DNA of 62,000 nt from Chrysomallon squamiferum (taxonomy: Eukaryota > Mollusca > Gastropoda > Neomphalida > Peltospiridae): assembly GCA_012295275.1 (NCBI GenBank), contig CM022679.1, forward strand, positions 3,648,412 to 3,710,411, in the 5' to 3' direction. This document shows positions 1 to 10,944 of this stretch, in pieces. Position 1 is the stretch's first letter, and every line of letters begins with the position of its first letter. The position numbers and the translations under genes are program-made. The notes below the pieces were generated by a model that saw nothing but the letters and a program-made list of their open reading frames with translations, ran no database searches and had not been told where the DNA came from.

Positions 1-685
1 TTATAAACATTCTGGTATAGAATTAATTTTTGCAGCAGCATAAATAGTCTTGCATGGCATCTGATAAATATATTTTTTTATATGGTAAAGTGTGTGCCAG
101 AGTATTCATGAATACATCTAAAGTAAATAAAATCTAAAGTAAATAAAATCTAAAGTTAAGAATAAAAGAATTTTCAATGTCCACCCTCCAGACTTTTGTA
201 TATATGAAATTATCTGGTAATGTATATTCACAGCAGACATTACGAAGTTAGCAAAAAATAATAATGAACAAGTTAAATATTTGAAAAAAAAAAAAAATCT
301 ATGAAATATTCAACTCATAATAAACTTAAGACCAGCCATTGATTTGCCAGCTAAAAACACACAGCAAATTTCATTCTTGATTTTTAAGGGTACATATATA
401 CAATAAAAACTGCAAAATATTTATTGCAATAAATATAACTGATGGAATTCAAATAGAGCATGTAAAAATTGTATAATAAATGTTGTTGGATAATAGAATA
501 TTTTAGAAACAAATGTGAAAATAATAGTTAAAGGTTTCATCAGATACTTAAGAATTCAATTTCTAAATGTTCCCAAGTATTATTCTTTTGAATTATTCAT
601 TTATCTTGTCTTAGTTTTTACAACTTACAGTACCTTTGCAAGACATTTTTTTCAATCCTTTAACAAATTTGGTGCATTTTTTCAG
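1..685 (+). other. 3' end of an intron of the Polycomb gene
   Basis: AT-rich non-coding sequence with stops in all frames except a short open stretch after 515. It ends in a well-formed 3' splice site: a branch-point-like ctttaac at 657-663, a T-rich tract, and tttttcag ending at 685. The open frame from 515 to 685 is hydrophobic, has no relation to the downstream protein and is best read as intron. The exons encoding the chromodomain must lie upstream of this window. Confidence 0.75.
119..156. repeat. 16-bp tandem repeat, about 2.4 copies
   Basis: The unit taaagtaaataaaatc occurs twice in succession (119-134, 135-150), followed by a partial third copy. It lies inside the intron. Confidence 0.8.
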
Positions 686-1648
686 GATACAGTGCAAGAC
701 AATTCTGATGATGACTCAGATGATGATTCAGATGATGACGATGATGATGATAAAAGTAAAGATGACTCTGACGATGATGCTGCAAGTTCGACCAGTGAAT
801 CCAGTGATGAGGCTTTGTCTACCATCCGAAGTCGAGATGAGGCCAAAAATAAGGAGAAGAGTCCAGACAAAGATGAGCAGTCACAGTCAAAAGAGTCCAC
901 ATCATCTGAGGTGAAAACCAAAGACTCCAATGGACAAGCTTCACCTTTTTCTCCTCCAGTGAAACGAGGGCCTGGCAGGCCACCAAAATACCCAAGACCT
1001 CCAGGCTGGGTTCCTAAACCGAAACCAGCCGGCAAAATGAAAATGAAAGATAAAACGTTAATCAGACTCAAACCGGGACCCAAACCCAGAAAGCCTGGGC
1101 GCCCTCCCATAGTGAGAGGGCGTGGTCGAGGTATCGGTCGTGGTGTTGCTCGCGGAATCGGCAGGGGGATTTCAAGAGGGGTGGGCAGGGGTGTGGGAAA
1201 GTCTGTGACTCGCGGGGTGGGGCGTGGGGTGGGGCGTGGTGGAGGAAGATCATTAAACTCGTCTAAGTCAGTTTCCCGACCAAAGTTACTCAATTCCTAC
1301 AGTGTTCAGAAAATGACCCTGAAAGACAAAGAGCCCAAACCCCACGAATCTTTTAAAGTTAAAAATGGACATCAGGAGAACGTGAAAACAAACTGTGATT
1401 CAAAAAAACTGGACTCGTCTGTGTACAACTTCGATGACGTGGATTCTGATGTTCAGCCCATTGCCGTGTCGCCAAAGCTCAAAGAAAAACCAACAGAGAA
1501 AAAGTTGTACTGGTCGCCACCCATCACAGCTAAACCCATTCTAGACCAAGTGTTCCTCACAGACGTCACCAGAGACTCATTAACTATCACTATCAGAGAG
1601 TGCACATCAGACAGTGGGTTTTTCAAAGACAGAGACAAAAATGACTGA
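686..1648 (+). CDS. Pc: Polycomb/CBX-family protein, last coding exon (partial gene)
   Basis: This is the C-terminal 320 residues of a Polycomb (CBX2/4/6/7/8-class) subunit of PRC1, the nuclear complex that binds H3K27me3 and silences developmental genes. The exon starts in phase 0 after the acceptor at 684-685 and ends with a TGA at 1646-1648. In order it encodes an Asp/Ser-rich acidic tract (exon residues 1-40), a charged linker, an AT-hook (KRGPGRPPK, about 93-101), a second AT-hook-like RKPGRPP (about 135-141), a 45-residue Arg-Gly array (144-188), a polar linker, and the C-terminal box (about 274-316). That box has LYWSPP, then [18 protein letters not shown], then GFFKDR. It matches the Pc/CBX repressor box (TDVT..x(T/V)VT.(K/R)E...GFF) that binds RING1. 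The N-terminal chromodomain is not in the window. Vertebrate CBX2 also has AT-hooks, while Drosophila Pc is not known for them. Family assignment is firm; which vertebrate paralogue is closest is open. Confidence 0.9.
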   Translation, partial: DTVQDNSDDDSDDDSDDDDDDDKSKDDSDDDAASSTSESSDEALSTIRSRDEAKNKEKSPDKDEQSQSKESTSSEVKTKDSNGQASPFSPPVKRGPGRPPKYPRPPGWVPKPKPAGKMKMKDKTLIRLKPGPKPRKPGRPPIVRGRGRGIGRGVARGIGRGISRGVGRGVGKSVTRGVGRGVGRGGGRSLNSSKSVSRPKLLNSYSVQKMTLKDKEPKPHESFKVKNGHQENVKTNCDSKKLDSSVYNFDDVDSDVQPIAVSPKLKEKPTEKKLYWSPPITAKPILDQVFLTDVTRDSLTITIRECTSDSGFFKDRDKND

Positions 1649-2505
1649 AGAATCAGACTGCAGCTGTCGACCTAATGTTTCTGTTTTTGTTGATCAATTT
1701 GAGTTTCTTGCTATGAATTCATTGATTCAGACATGAATTTTAATATTTTCATTCTCTATTTAAATGGAATTATTAAGTTGAGTTAAAAAGTATTTTTTTC
1801 AGTTGGTAAGTATTACAGGTTCAGTCATCTAGTTATGACTAATACAGTGAAGTGTGACTTTGATGTTGAGAACAGCGTTTCTGATTTGTGTGTCACGATA
1901 CACAAAATCATGGCTTCGGAGTGAAAAGTAAACAGTTTTGATTGAAAACAAGTGTTCTTATTTAAAATCAGTTTACATGCCAAGAATATTTTTTGTATGA
2001 AACAAAGTTTAAATGTTGAATTTTTTTTGGTAGATAATTTTATAATATATGTTGAGAATGAAACAAAAGTATTTATATTTTATTCCTTTCGATTATATGG
2101 AGGTTACTTGAATTTGAATTCACAGAACGTTCATTCTCATGGTGATTTATAAAGTGTAATCATTCAGTCATTTTCATTGGATTTTTAAAGCATTTTGTAT
2201 GTTGGGAAATTAATTTCATCATATTTAAGATCAGTTGGTGATCTGAAATTGCATAATTTGCACATATTCTGTTTCATGTTAGGACATACATGTTTGATTT
2301 TTATTCTTAACATTTCTCTCTTTTTTTATAAATCGTATTTTATTTTGCTAGGGGAATACATTTAATTACTGACATTTCAGAAACATTAAAATTATACTTT
2401 CTATTTATTTATTTATGTTTTAAATGTCAAACATGTATTCCTAATCATTTTCCATTGTTTGAAATAGGCTTCCATAATAAAATGTGGTCATATGATCTTC
2501 ATTTC
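1649..2505 (+). other. 3' UTR of the Polycomb gene (probable)
   Basis: AT-rich sequence after the stop codon with no extended coding potential. The first convincing polyadenylation signal with GT-rich sequence behind it is at 2476, so the UTR would be about 850 nt. The exact cleavage site is inferred. Confidence 0.55.
2476..2481 (+). terminator. Polyadenylation signal AATAAA (Polycomb gene)
   Basis: Canonical AATAAA, followed within about 35 nt by a GT-rich stretch (tgttttgtgtatttt, about 2515-2530). This is the standard arrangement for cleavage near 2495-2510. Confidence 0.55.
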
Positions 2506-3186
2506 TTAATACAGTGTTTTGTGTATTTTATTTCTATCTTCATTTAACATGTCTGTAAATATACTAACAAGACTGAGTACATGCGAGGCAAAAATCTTTT
2601 AAAATGCATCATTATTACATATAATCTTAAACATCAGTATTTGATAATTAAGAAATACAGTGCTTAAAAATAAGAAGGTGAATTATGTAAATATTTAAAA
2701 CAATCTTTTGAAAATGAATAATGATTGGTCTAAACTTTAAACCTTAATGTTTGTAAATCTTCTAATACTATTGTGTGTATGTTCAAAATTTCAGAACATG
2801 GGTTGTTTATTCAAAGTAGATTAGAGATAATAATAATAATAATAATAATAATAAAAGTAAAAAATAAAATGAATTCAAAAAATAAAAATTCAAAAAAATA
2901 TAAAATATAACACACGTACAGATATGTATCCAATATGGAAGTCTGCATCATAAAGTCAGTGGTTTTACGAGCCTGAATACAGAATTCAATGACAGTTTTT
3001 GCATAATTTTAATTTTAATTTACTTTTCAATTTTTCATTTTGCTATTTTATATATATATATATTTATTATTAATATTAATATTTTTTAAAATATTGGACA
3101 TACAAAGAAAAACATTTAATCTTGATCAAATTGTACGTGCGTTGAAAACGCTTTACAAAAATAGATACAGAAGTATGTTTGAAACG

Positions 3187-3221
<35 letters not shown>

Positions 3222-3788
3222 CAGTTTTATTATTATTTTTATGTCTAGAATATTAACTACAAAATATTTCTTACTGTCAAGAAGGAAAAAAAAAACTACA
3301 TTTCATCAGATGTGAAAGTAAAACAAACATTAAAATTTTGTTCGTTGATCATATCTACAGGAGAGTCGTTGCTATATTGCTGTTTTTCCTCAGTATTTTT
3401 TGCATTAAATGAAAAATGAAAGATAAGCAAAAAAAAAAAAAAAAAAAAAAAAGTAAAAAAATGAAACGTTATTGCTTTATTTTGTTATTTTCTGTAATAT
3501 TTAATAATGCTTATGGATTCGGTTTGTCTGGTTTTGAAATTGCTTTTGTATTTTATTTTTCTTAACTCATTTTTCTTTCTAAATTGCTTCAGCAAGACCA
3601 CGTGTAATTGATTTTTTATCTAACTCATTTTCTCTCCATTTTTTTTAAAGCATTATAATTGTTTTTGCACCACAAATGGAGGCGTATAAAATCAACGCTG
3701 AAAAAAAAAAAGAGTTATTTCTATCTCAAACACTTGAGTTAGATATGTTATATTTTTACTAAGTTTTGTTTTCTAAGCTATTCTAAGA
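2506..3788. other. Intergenic AT-rich sequence
   Basis: No coding frame. It holds an (AAT)n run at 2826-2854, a TA run near 3050-3062, a (GT)15 run at 3190-3219 and an A-tract at 3430-3452. Nothing else is recognisable. Confidence 0.6.
3190..3219. repeat. (GT)n microsatellite
   Basis: Perfect dinucleotide run of about 15 units. Confidence 0.95.
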
Positions 3789-3828
3789 TTCTGCGAAGAT
3801 GTCGAAAAGACCTCGAGTATCCCCCCCT

Positions 3829-4074
<246 letters not shown>

Positions 4075-4296
4075 GCTTAAGTATTCTTGTATGAAACAAT
4101 TTTTCATTATCTTCATATGCAAGTATATTTCAAAAGCAAATAGAAACTATCTTTCATAATTTTCTTTGTCTTTGCTTTTGAATCCAAAATTCCAGTACCA
4201 TAATAGAACCTGGTTGTTATACACCCATAAAACTAAATCACAGTGACTTTTTTCATTGATATGTGTGTATATATATATATATGTATATATGGGTGT

Positions 4297-4323
4297 ACAT
4301 GTATATAGACAGACAGACAGACA
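4297..4323. repeat. (GACA)n microsatellite
   Basis: Short run of GACA units abutting the left end of the candidate inverted-repeat element. A TA-rich run precedes it at 4262-4292. Confidence 0.85.
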
Positions 4324-4788
4324 AACTGTTGATCCCCTCTTTCACGGGTCTCGGATTTCCGGATTTAGGGAAATTTGAACTTAACACCATTTCCCACTTG
4401 ACACCTGACCACTAGGTACATTAAGTTATTCTGCATCATTGTACAATCACGGCAACCCACTTTCACTCCACTTTCAAACAACATCAATTTTATAAATGTA
4501 CCCATGACCATCCTAACCTAACAAACTTCACACATACGAGCCTACATCTTTCTACTGTATAGTTTTGTTTACGTATATTATATTACGTCTGTTCACATTT
4601 ACTATATTACGTCTGTTTACATTGTTTTTATGTCTGTATATTATCCTCACATTCTTACGTTGCTGTGTTATATAGCTGTTATGTGTTCTAAAGTTCAATG
4701 TTTCTTTATATTTCAGGGTTAATGTTTACATTTGCTGTTTCCGCACCCGTGTTCCCCCTATTAATCCGTGAACTCAGGGGTCAGCAGT
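4324..4788. mobile_element. Candidate non-autonomous inverted-repeat element (MITE-like)
   Basis: About 465 bp of mixed sequence between microsatellites. The ends are imperfect inverted repeats: the left end actgttgatcccctctttca (4325 onward) pairs with the reverse complement of the right end (4764-4788). About 18 of 25 positions match, with strongest agreement in the outer ctg.tga.ccc and inner ttcacgg blocks. AGACA occurs at both flanks (4319-4323 and 4789-4793) and could be a 5-bp target duplication, but the left flank is itself a GACA repeat. No transposase is encoded. Inside is a near-duplicate of about 25-28 bp around atattacgtctgtt (about 4577-4622). A decayed retroelement end is the alternative. 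Confidence 0.4.
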
Positions 4789-4804
4789 AGACATATATAG
4801 ATAT

Positions 4805-4822
4805 ACACACACACGCGCGCTT

Positions 4823-4852
<30 letters not shown>
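4805..4852. repeat. (AC)n microsatellite
   Basis: Interrupted AC/GC dinucleotide run immediately right of the candidate inverted-repeat element. Confidence 0.9.
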
Positions 4853-4854
<2 letters not shown>

Positions 4855-4917
4855 TCAGACTTTTCAGTAGTTTGCTTTTTTTTTCTTCAAAACTGTTTCA
4901 TTTTTCGGCATGAAAAT

Positions 4918-4971
4918 ATTCTTCTTCTTTTTCTTCCTTTTCTTCTTCTTCTTCTTCTTCTTCTTCTTCTT

Positions 4972-5044
<73 letters not shown>
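4918..5044. repeat. Compound (TTC)n-(TTA)n microsatellite
   Basis: A block of TTC units passes without a spacer into a block of TTA units. The same order recurs at 23027-23124 and 39001-39086. Confidence 0.95.
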
Positions 5045-5045
<1 letters not shown>

Positions 5046-5395
5046 TGACAGAAAATTGCTTCGGGCACTAAGTATGAATTATTCTGCGATCCACCACGTT
5101 TAACCTGAGGGATCAGTGTGTGTTTCAGATCACTCCCCTGTGCATTATATAGATGAGTACTTACTTCAAGTTTCTCTATTAGGCGAGTTATTGTTAATTT
5201 CTGACCAGCCTCTGTGCTGCTATTGCAAATCACTTATAACTCGTATGGAATGATCGCTAATAAATAACGAATTACTTTAAACACTGGCTAAACTGATAAT
5301 CGTGCACAAATAAACATCAATATGTTCACCAGTATACTGAAGATAATTGTTTTTTTCCACATTTTCATAATACATTTGTTTAATTATAAATGATT

Positions 5396-5435
<40 letters not shown>

Positions 5436-5673
5436 GTCGTTGCTAAAACGTACTAGTAGAAGAAAGGATATTTTCAGTAAACTTTAAGCAGTTTTTAAAT
5501 TTGTATTTGTTTTTAAAACATAACTGAGAAATTGTTAACAAACGGTCAGATATATTTAATTTCCATCTAAGATGAACGTTTTGCGGACATACGTAAATGT
5601 TTTTACAAAGCAACAGAACTTCATCTTTTGGTTTGTGTTAATAATGTAAACATTTACGAGCTATTTCTGATGC

Positions 5674-5728
<55 letters not shown>

Positions 5729-6099
5729 GAGAACATAGATATAGAATTACATTTTTCTCGTATTAGAAGTGTTAAAAAAATGTTTTTTTTTTTTTTTTTA
5801 ACCCCTTAATGATTATTAGAAATGTATTTCTGTTCAGAAAATTACCTGGAGATCGAATTACAAATGAGCAGTAACAGTCCCTGAAAGAAGTCCTAATTGT
5901 AGAAATATAATTAGCAACAACATTAATAAGAAACAAAACCCACGTAATGCATATGTCATATTCGCAATATGACACCAGCTGCTATTTGTGTCTCTCATCG
6001 CCATTTCTTCTATTGTTCCGAGATGTTTCGAAACTAATGAATTTTAAAAGAAAAAGTACAGTATCGTGTATTAAATCCAATTATTTCTTGCGGTAATTT
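5045..6099. other. Intergenic sequence with short repeats
   Basis: No supported gene. It contains a TA run followed by a T-tract (5396-5436), an (AAT)n array (5674-5726) and a T-tract near 5783-5799. Confidence 0.6.
5674..5726. repeat. (AAT)n microsatellite
   Basis: About 17 uninterrupted AAT units. Confidence 0.95.
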
Positions 6100-6296
6100 T
6101 ACATACACACACATACATACATACAAACACACATGCATACGTACATACATACATATATACATACATACATACACTCATACATACATACGTACATACACAC
6201 ACACACACATACATACATACATACATACATACATACATACATACATACATACATACATACATACATACATACATACATACATACATACATACATAA
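6100..6296. repeat. (ATAC)n microsatellite, about 195 bp
   Basis: Tetranucleotide array, degenerate in its left third (ACAC and GTAC variants) and perfect in the right half. It yields Met-Tyr-Val-Cys pseudo-ORFs on the minus strand. Confidence 0.97.
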
Positions 6297-7728
6297 ATGC
6301 AGGTAAAGGATATTCTAGAATAGGGTAAACAAATAAACATTATCACCTGATAAAGAACTGCTCTGTAATATTGTGATACTGCCACGTGGCCTAAATTATG
6401 TTTCTTTTCAACCTGCATTTTTGTTACCCTATCAAGCTTAGTTAATAACAAAACAAAGATTATCTAGCGTGTAAGAATACGTCGTTGCTTATATTTTAGT
6501 TTTCTTATGCTATCATGTACAGACAGTGGTCATTTTACAATATCTTTCTCTGCCAGTTAATTTTTATTTGATTTAAATGTTTGATCTATAACGACACAAA
6601 ATAAGATTTGTCAAAGTTTATTATGAGCAAAGGTTTTGACAGTTTTTAATTAAAACACTGACCATATATATATAATATCGTAGTTTTCTTTTAAAGCAGG
6701 AAACGGGAACCAAATCCTGAAAATTAACGTACTTTTCATTATTATTAAGCCATTTTTTATAAAAACACGGCAAAATCGTTATAACCGCTTTGAATTTTTT
6801 TTTTTTCTCTTTTTCCTCTTTTAAATCCATTAAGCTTTAATCTTCAACTGTATTGAAAATGGAATTTAATTTCACTGCAGTAGGTTAATAAGATTACTAT
6901 GAGCCTCAAGCCACATTTGTTCTCTTTGTGTACACTTTTCATCATGTTCATCTGACTCGCTGAGAATTCTTGTAGATGCGTACTTCACTCACTACGACTA
7001 AAACAGACCCTGAACCACGTGCAAAGAACTAATACAGATACGACACTGACATTATTGTGCTGGGTCCCGGCAAATGCAAATAAGTTTGTGCTTTATAATA
7101 CTCAGTGTTCAACAGACCATGCAGTAGCGCTCCTTGTTATCTTTTACACGCCAGGAAAAACAAAAATAATCTTTACAATGTTTTATTTGATAAGGATCGA
7201 AATCCTATTTCACTGCCAAGTGGATAACATTATGGATAGGATCCTGATCTACTAAACTGTTCGTTGTAAACGATGCAAATGATAAAATTCCCTTTGATTT
7301 CCTTTCAGCTGAGATGATAATTATAAACAAAGAGACAAGCCAGGATTATCTTCCCATTGATTGCACATCCTACTTATCACACATCTTATAACAACAGTCA
7401 CATGACACAAGAATAATATGAATTGTTATATTATATTTAGTAAATGTGAACGATACATGCAGCACTAGGGCATACGTTATAGTATTACAGCACTTGCCAG
7501 TGCGTAAACGTGTTCAGCCAGTGACTGTTTCACTAATGTAATTAGTCCCTAAGGGGACTGTGTAACATTTTGGACGTGTAACAAATGGGAGACAGCCAAG
7601 CCAGGTGGTGGTCTACGAGATTTGGACAGTTTGTTAAGTGAAAAAAGAAATAATCTTTTATTTATTTATTCATTCATTCGTTCATTTATAAATTATTTTA
7701 TTTTATTATTTTATTTATTAATTTAATA

Positions 7729-7766
<38 letters not shown>

Positions 7767-8652
7767 GGGCCTATTATGTTATTATGTTATTACTGTTGTC
7801 AGTTTTATACGTAATAATGTATTCAAGCATTCATCAAAGCATTCAGCAGTATCTATTTTCACCTCAATTTTCAGATCGTTGGAATGTCACAGAATGAGAC
7901 AGACACGAACACAGACAGACATATGTCAATCAGCGCCCTCTGCCTAATGACCAGAAGTAATTATACATGTTCTTCTGTCCTCTGAGCTGTTCTCTTTCAT
8001 TTCATTTCGAGCATAACGTTGTTGAGCATGCGAACACTCTTTAAATCGCCTCAATGCCCTTTACGTGAGTGAGAGCAGTCACAGTTTAACACAAATATGA
8101 AAAATTCATTACTGCGATTCCTGAAAAGCCAGCGGCCATTTCGTGTTTACCGAGATGCATTATATTAATTATTCCCGTGAATACGTCTTAAAAGAGTTCA
8201 CGCACGCTGGATTGGACGTGTGCGTGAGCAGAGTAAATCGTCTGGCCAAATATAACAGATTGTATTAGTTAAACCGACAGTGTTGTCAGACTTTTTTAAT
8301 TTATTTTTATTTTTTTTTTTTTTTTAACAGAAATGTCGATTTTATGATAGCAACTGCATATTATGGTCTATGATGCTCCGATCACAACGACAATTGATTT
8401 ATGAAATAAATTATTCGACTGGCAAAAAGCACTGATTAGATAAATAAATTATTTGTGATATGTGAGTGAGTACAGTTTGAGTCCGCTGACATACAGGACT
8501 TGTCAGCGTTGTGTGTCTGTTGTTTTAAATGTTGATACTGCGTATTATGTTCAGAGTCTTTTTACATAGTGCTATTCTAAATTTTTATTTTATTTTATTT
8601 TTTATTTGTTTTATGATATTCGTAATGGTGTTTATTTTATTCAATAACTTTC
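6297..8652. other. Intergenic AT-rich sequence
   Basis: No convincing exon. It holds TTTA/TTA-rich sequence at 7650-7766 and a T-tract at 8310-8324. The remainder is mixed unique-looking sequence. Confidence 0.55.
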
Positions 8653-8676
8653 ATTTATTATTATTATTATTATTAT

Positions 8677-8761
<85 letters not shown>

Positions 8762-8790
8762 CGTGGTAGTAGTAGTGGTAGCAGCAGCAA
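8653..8790. repeat. Compound (TTA)n-(AGT)n microsatellite
   Basis: Eight TTA units, then about 27 AGT units ending in GTG/GCA variants. Both strands give poly-Val or poly-Thr pseudo-ORFs. Confidence 0.95.
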
Positions 8791-9388
8791 AATTTGTTTT
8801 AGTATTATTAGTATTAGCATTAATATTAGTATTATTTATGAAGTGATATTTTAATACAGTGTGTCTTTGCATTATCGTGTACAACATTTTGTTATCATTA
8901 GGGCGTTATCCTCTCATCTATTTCACATTCCATTTGTCACACACCTTATAACAGCAGCAGTATAGTAATCTTCCCAGTTCTTACACAGTCTATGAATTGC
9001 CTCTTGAAGAAATAAATATATTCTATAAGTCTTAACCCGGCCATGGTAGATATTTCATGTAGCTGTCTTCACTGAGTAAGGTAAACTCTTCACAGTTAGA
9101 TAGGCACAGTTTTCGTTTAAAATATTTTTGTCTGCATCAAATTGTATCAGTTGTATTTTCTGTCAACTGGCTTAAATAAAAACAAAATTATTTTTTCCGA
9201 TCTCTGTCACAATTTACAAGAAGTCAAAACAAAAAACAACAAAGTTTAAACAAAGCAACTGAATACTATATATATATATATATGTAATAAACAAGTACAA
9301 TGAGTACAATTATATACCTGTGCGAAATATTAAAAAAATTAGGATTTTTATTTGTGTGTGCTAAAAGATATTTTCCTCAGTTATTAAG

Positions 9389-9397
<9 letters not shown>

Positions 9398-9466
<69 letters not shown>

Positions 9467-9520
9467 GCTGTTGTTGTTGTTGTTGTTGCTGTTGTTGTTG
9501 TTGCTGTGTTGTTGTTGTTT
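9398..9520. repeat. Compound (TTA)n-(GTT)n microsatellite
   Basis: A TTA block passes into a GTT block with scattered GCT variants. Confidence 0.95.
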
Positions 9521-9833
9521 CATTTAACAACTGAATTAAACAACAACAACAAACTTATAATACTATTCCACTACAGCTATTGTAGGTGTTTGCTTCATTA
9601 GTCAGTAAGCTGATTAAATAGCAGCTGGGTGTGACATGTGGTAGACAACCATTATGACACCAGTGTTGTGATTTGTAACCACTATAACAGAATCACGATA
9701 TTTGAAATATTCACAGTGATACTTTGAATCCATATCTTATTTAACACTAATCCTGTAATATACTAACACAAACAACAAAATAGGTAGAAAGAAATATAAC
9801 AATAACGTATTACATCAGGAAAGAATAGGACAA

Positions 9834-9871
<38 letters not shown>

Positions 9872-9894
9872 CAACAACAACAACAACGACAACA
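9834..9894. repeat. Compound (AAT)n-(AAC)n microsatellite
   Basis: This has the same block order as the reverse complement of a (GTT)-(ATT) array. A short TA run follows near 9981-9995. Confidence 0.93.
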
Positions 9895-10464
9895 ATTTTC
9901 AAATCCCTTTCATGAGAAACAGTTACATTTAAAACATTATTTATTTCTAAATTTTGATCGTAGTTTCTTAAAAAAAAAAAATATATATATATATAAAAAA
10001 AAATTATAAAAATATTAATAATGGTAATAACATCATAATTCCACTATAACTGGACGATGTCTAGTGCGTTCTATGACAAACTCAGTTACAAAGAATTTCG
10101 GGGATTAGTGCACAATTTGAATACCACTTATTAAATTATATTTTTTTAACATTTAGAATTTATAATGTCTTACACACAAAACATGGACTGCTCACATAAA
10201 GTACACACGTACGAGAACACAAACACACACACACACACATCTTCAAAGATGCCTGAATACGCTTTATGTTCTAATACACACAAGCAAGAGATCCATAAAC
10301 ATAAACATTACATTCACTCTTGCACATACACAGTCAGACATATATATACTCGAGCAGCCATACAAATACATCTAATCATCCATACACACGTCAACGCATG
10401 CATAAACACAACGCATTCAGACTCGAGCGTGTGCTATTATTCTACAGGTGAATTTCTATAAAGC

Positions 10465-10860
10465 ATATGCTGCGTCAAAACATCGGTCTCCGAACTGACA
10501 TTCCTTTCATCTTCAGATCAACACCGAACGGGCAAAACATGTGTTCTTTACCCTGGCCGGGTCGATGCAGTAACTTCATCAAAGTGACAAGGCCAGCAGC
10601 CTCATTACGGCCCGATAGAAAGCGAAAGCATTCAATTAAGCCGAACCAATAGGTATGGCATGCCTGATCCATTAGTCGTATTAAACGATCGTTCTGATAG
10701 CCACGTTTAGTGCATGCACAGAAGAAGCACGATTGTCTATGAAGCCAGAGAGTTGTTTTCGTTGATCACTGCGGTCCCAGATAAGACTGACTGATAACAA
10801 TCCAGCAAGAACTTGATCTACTTTTTTTTAATTCTCTCTCTCTCTTTCTTTCTCTTTGAG
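10465..10860 (+). other. Mixed-composition island upstream of candidate exon
   Basis: Noticeably richer in G, C and CpG than its surroundings and free of microsatellites until a pyrimidine tract at 10832-10857. It contains a CCAAT at 10646-10650. The short open frames on both strands look like nothing known. It could be a promoter or enhancer region. Confidence 0.3.
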
Positions 10861-10942
10861 AAGCGGATCGAACTGTCAGAGTAAGAGACGGGAATTGTCG
10901 CCTGGTAGTTAGTTATTGGTGATCGAAGAAGCACTGATAAAG
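10861..10942 (+). other. Candidate untranslated exon
   Basis: An 82-nt segment with a long pyrimidine tract ending in tttctctttgag (AG at 10859-10860) on its left and a strong donor, ATAAAG|GTAAGAAT (GT at 10943-10944), on its right. All three frames contain stops, so it would be UTR or lncRNA. If the pyrimidine tract is instead a TC-rich initiator, it could be a first exon. It may belong to the RASD-like gene 30 kb downstream. Confidence 0.3.
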
Positions 10943-10944
10943 GT

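Noticed and set aside
515-685. Open frame continuous with and upstream of the Pc exon
   Set aside because: Hydrophobic, unrelated to Pc, and separated from it by a textbook 3' splice site; it is intron read-through.
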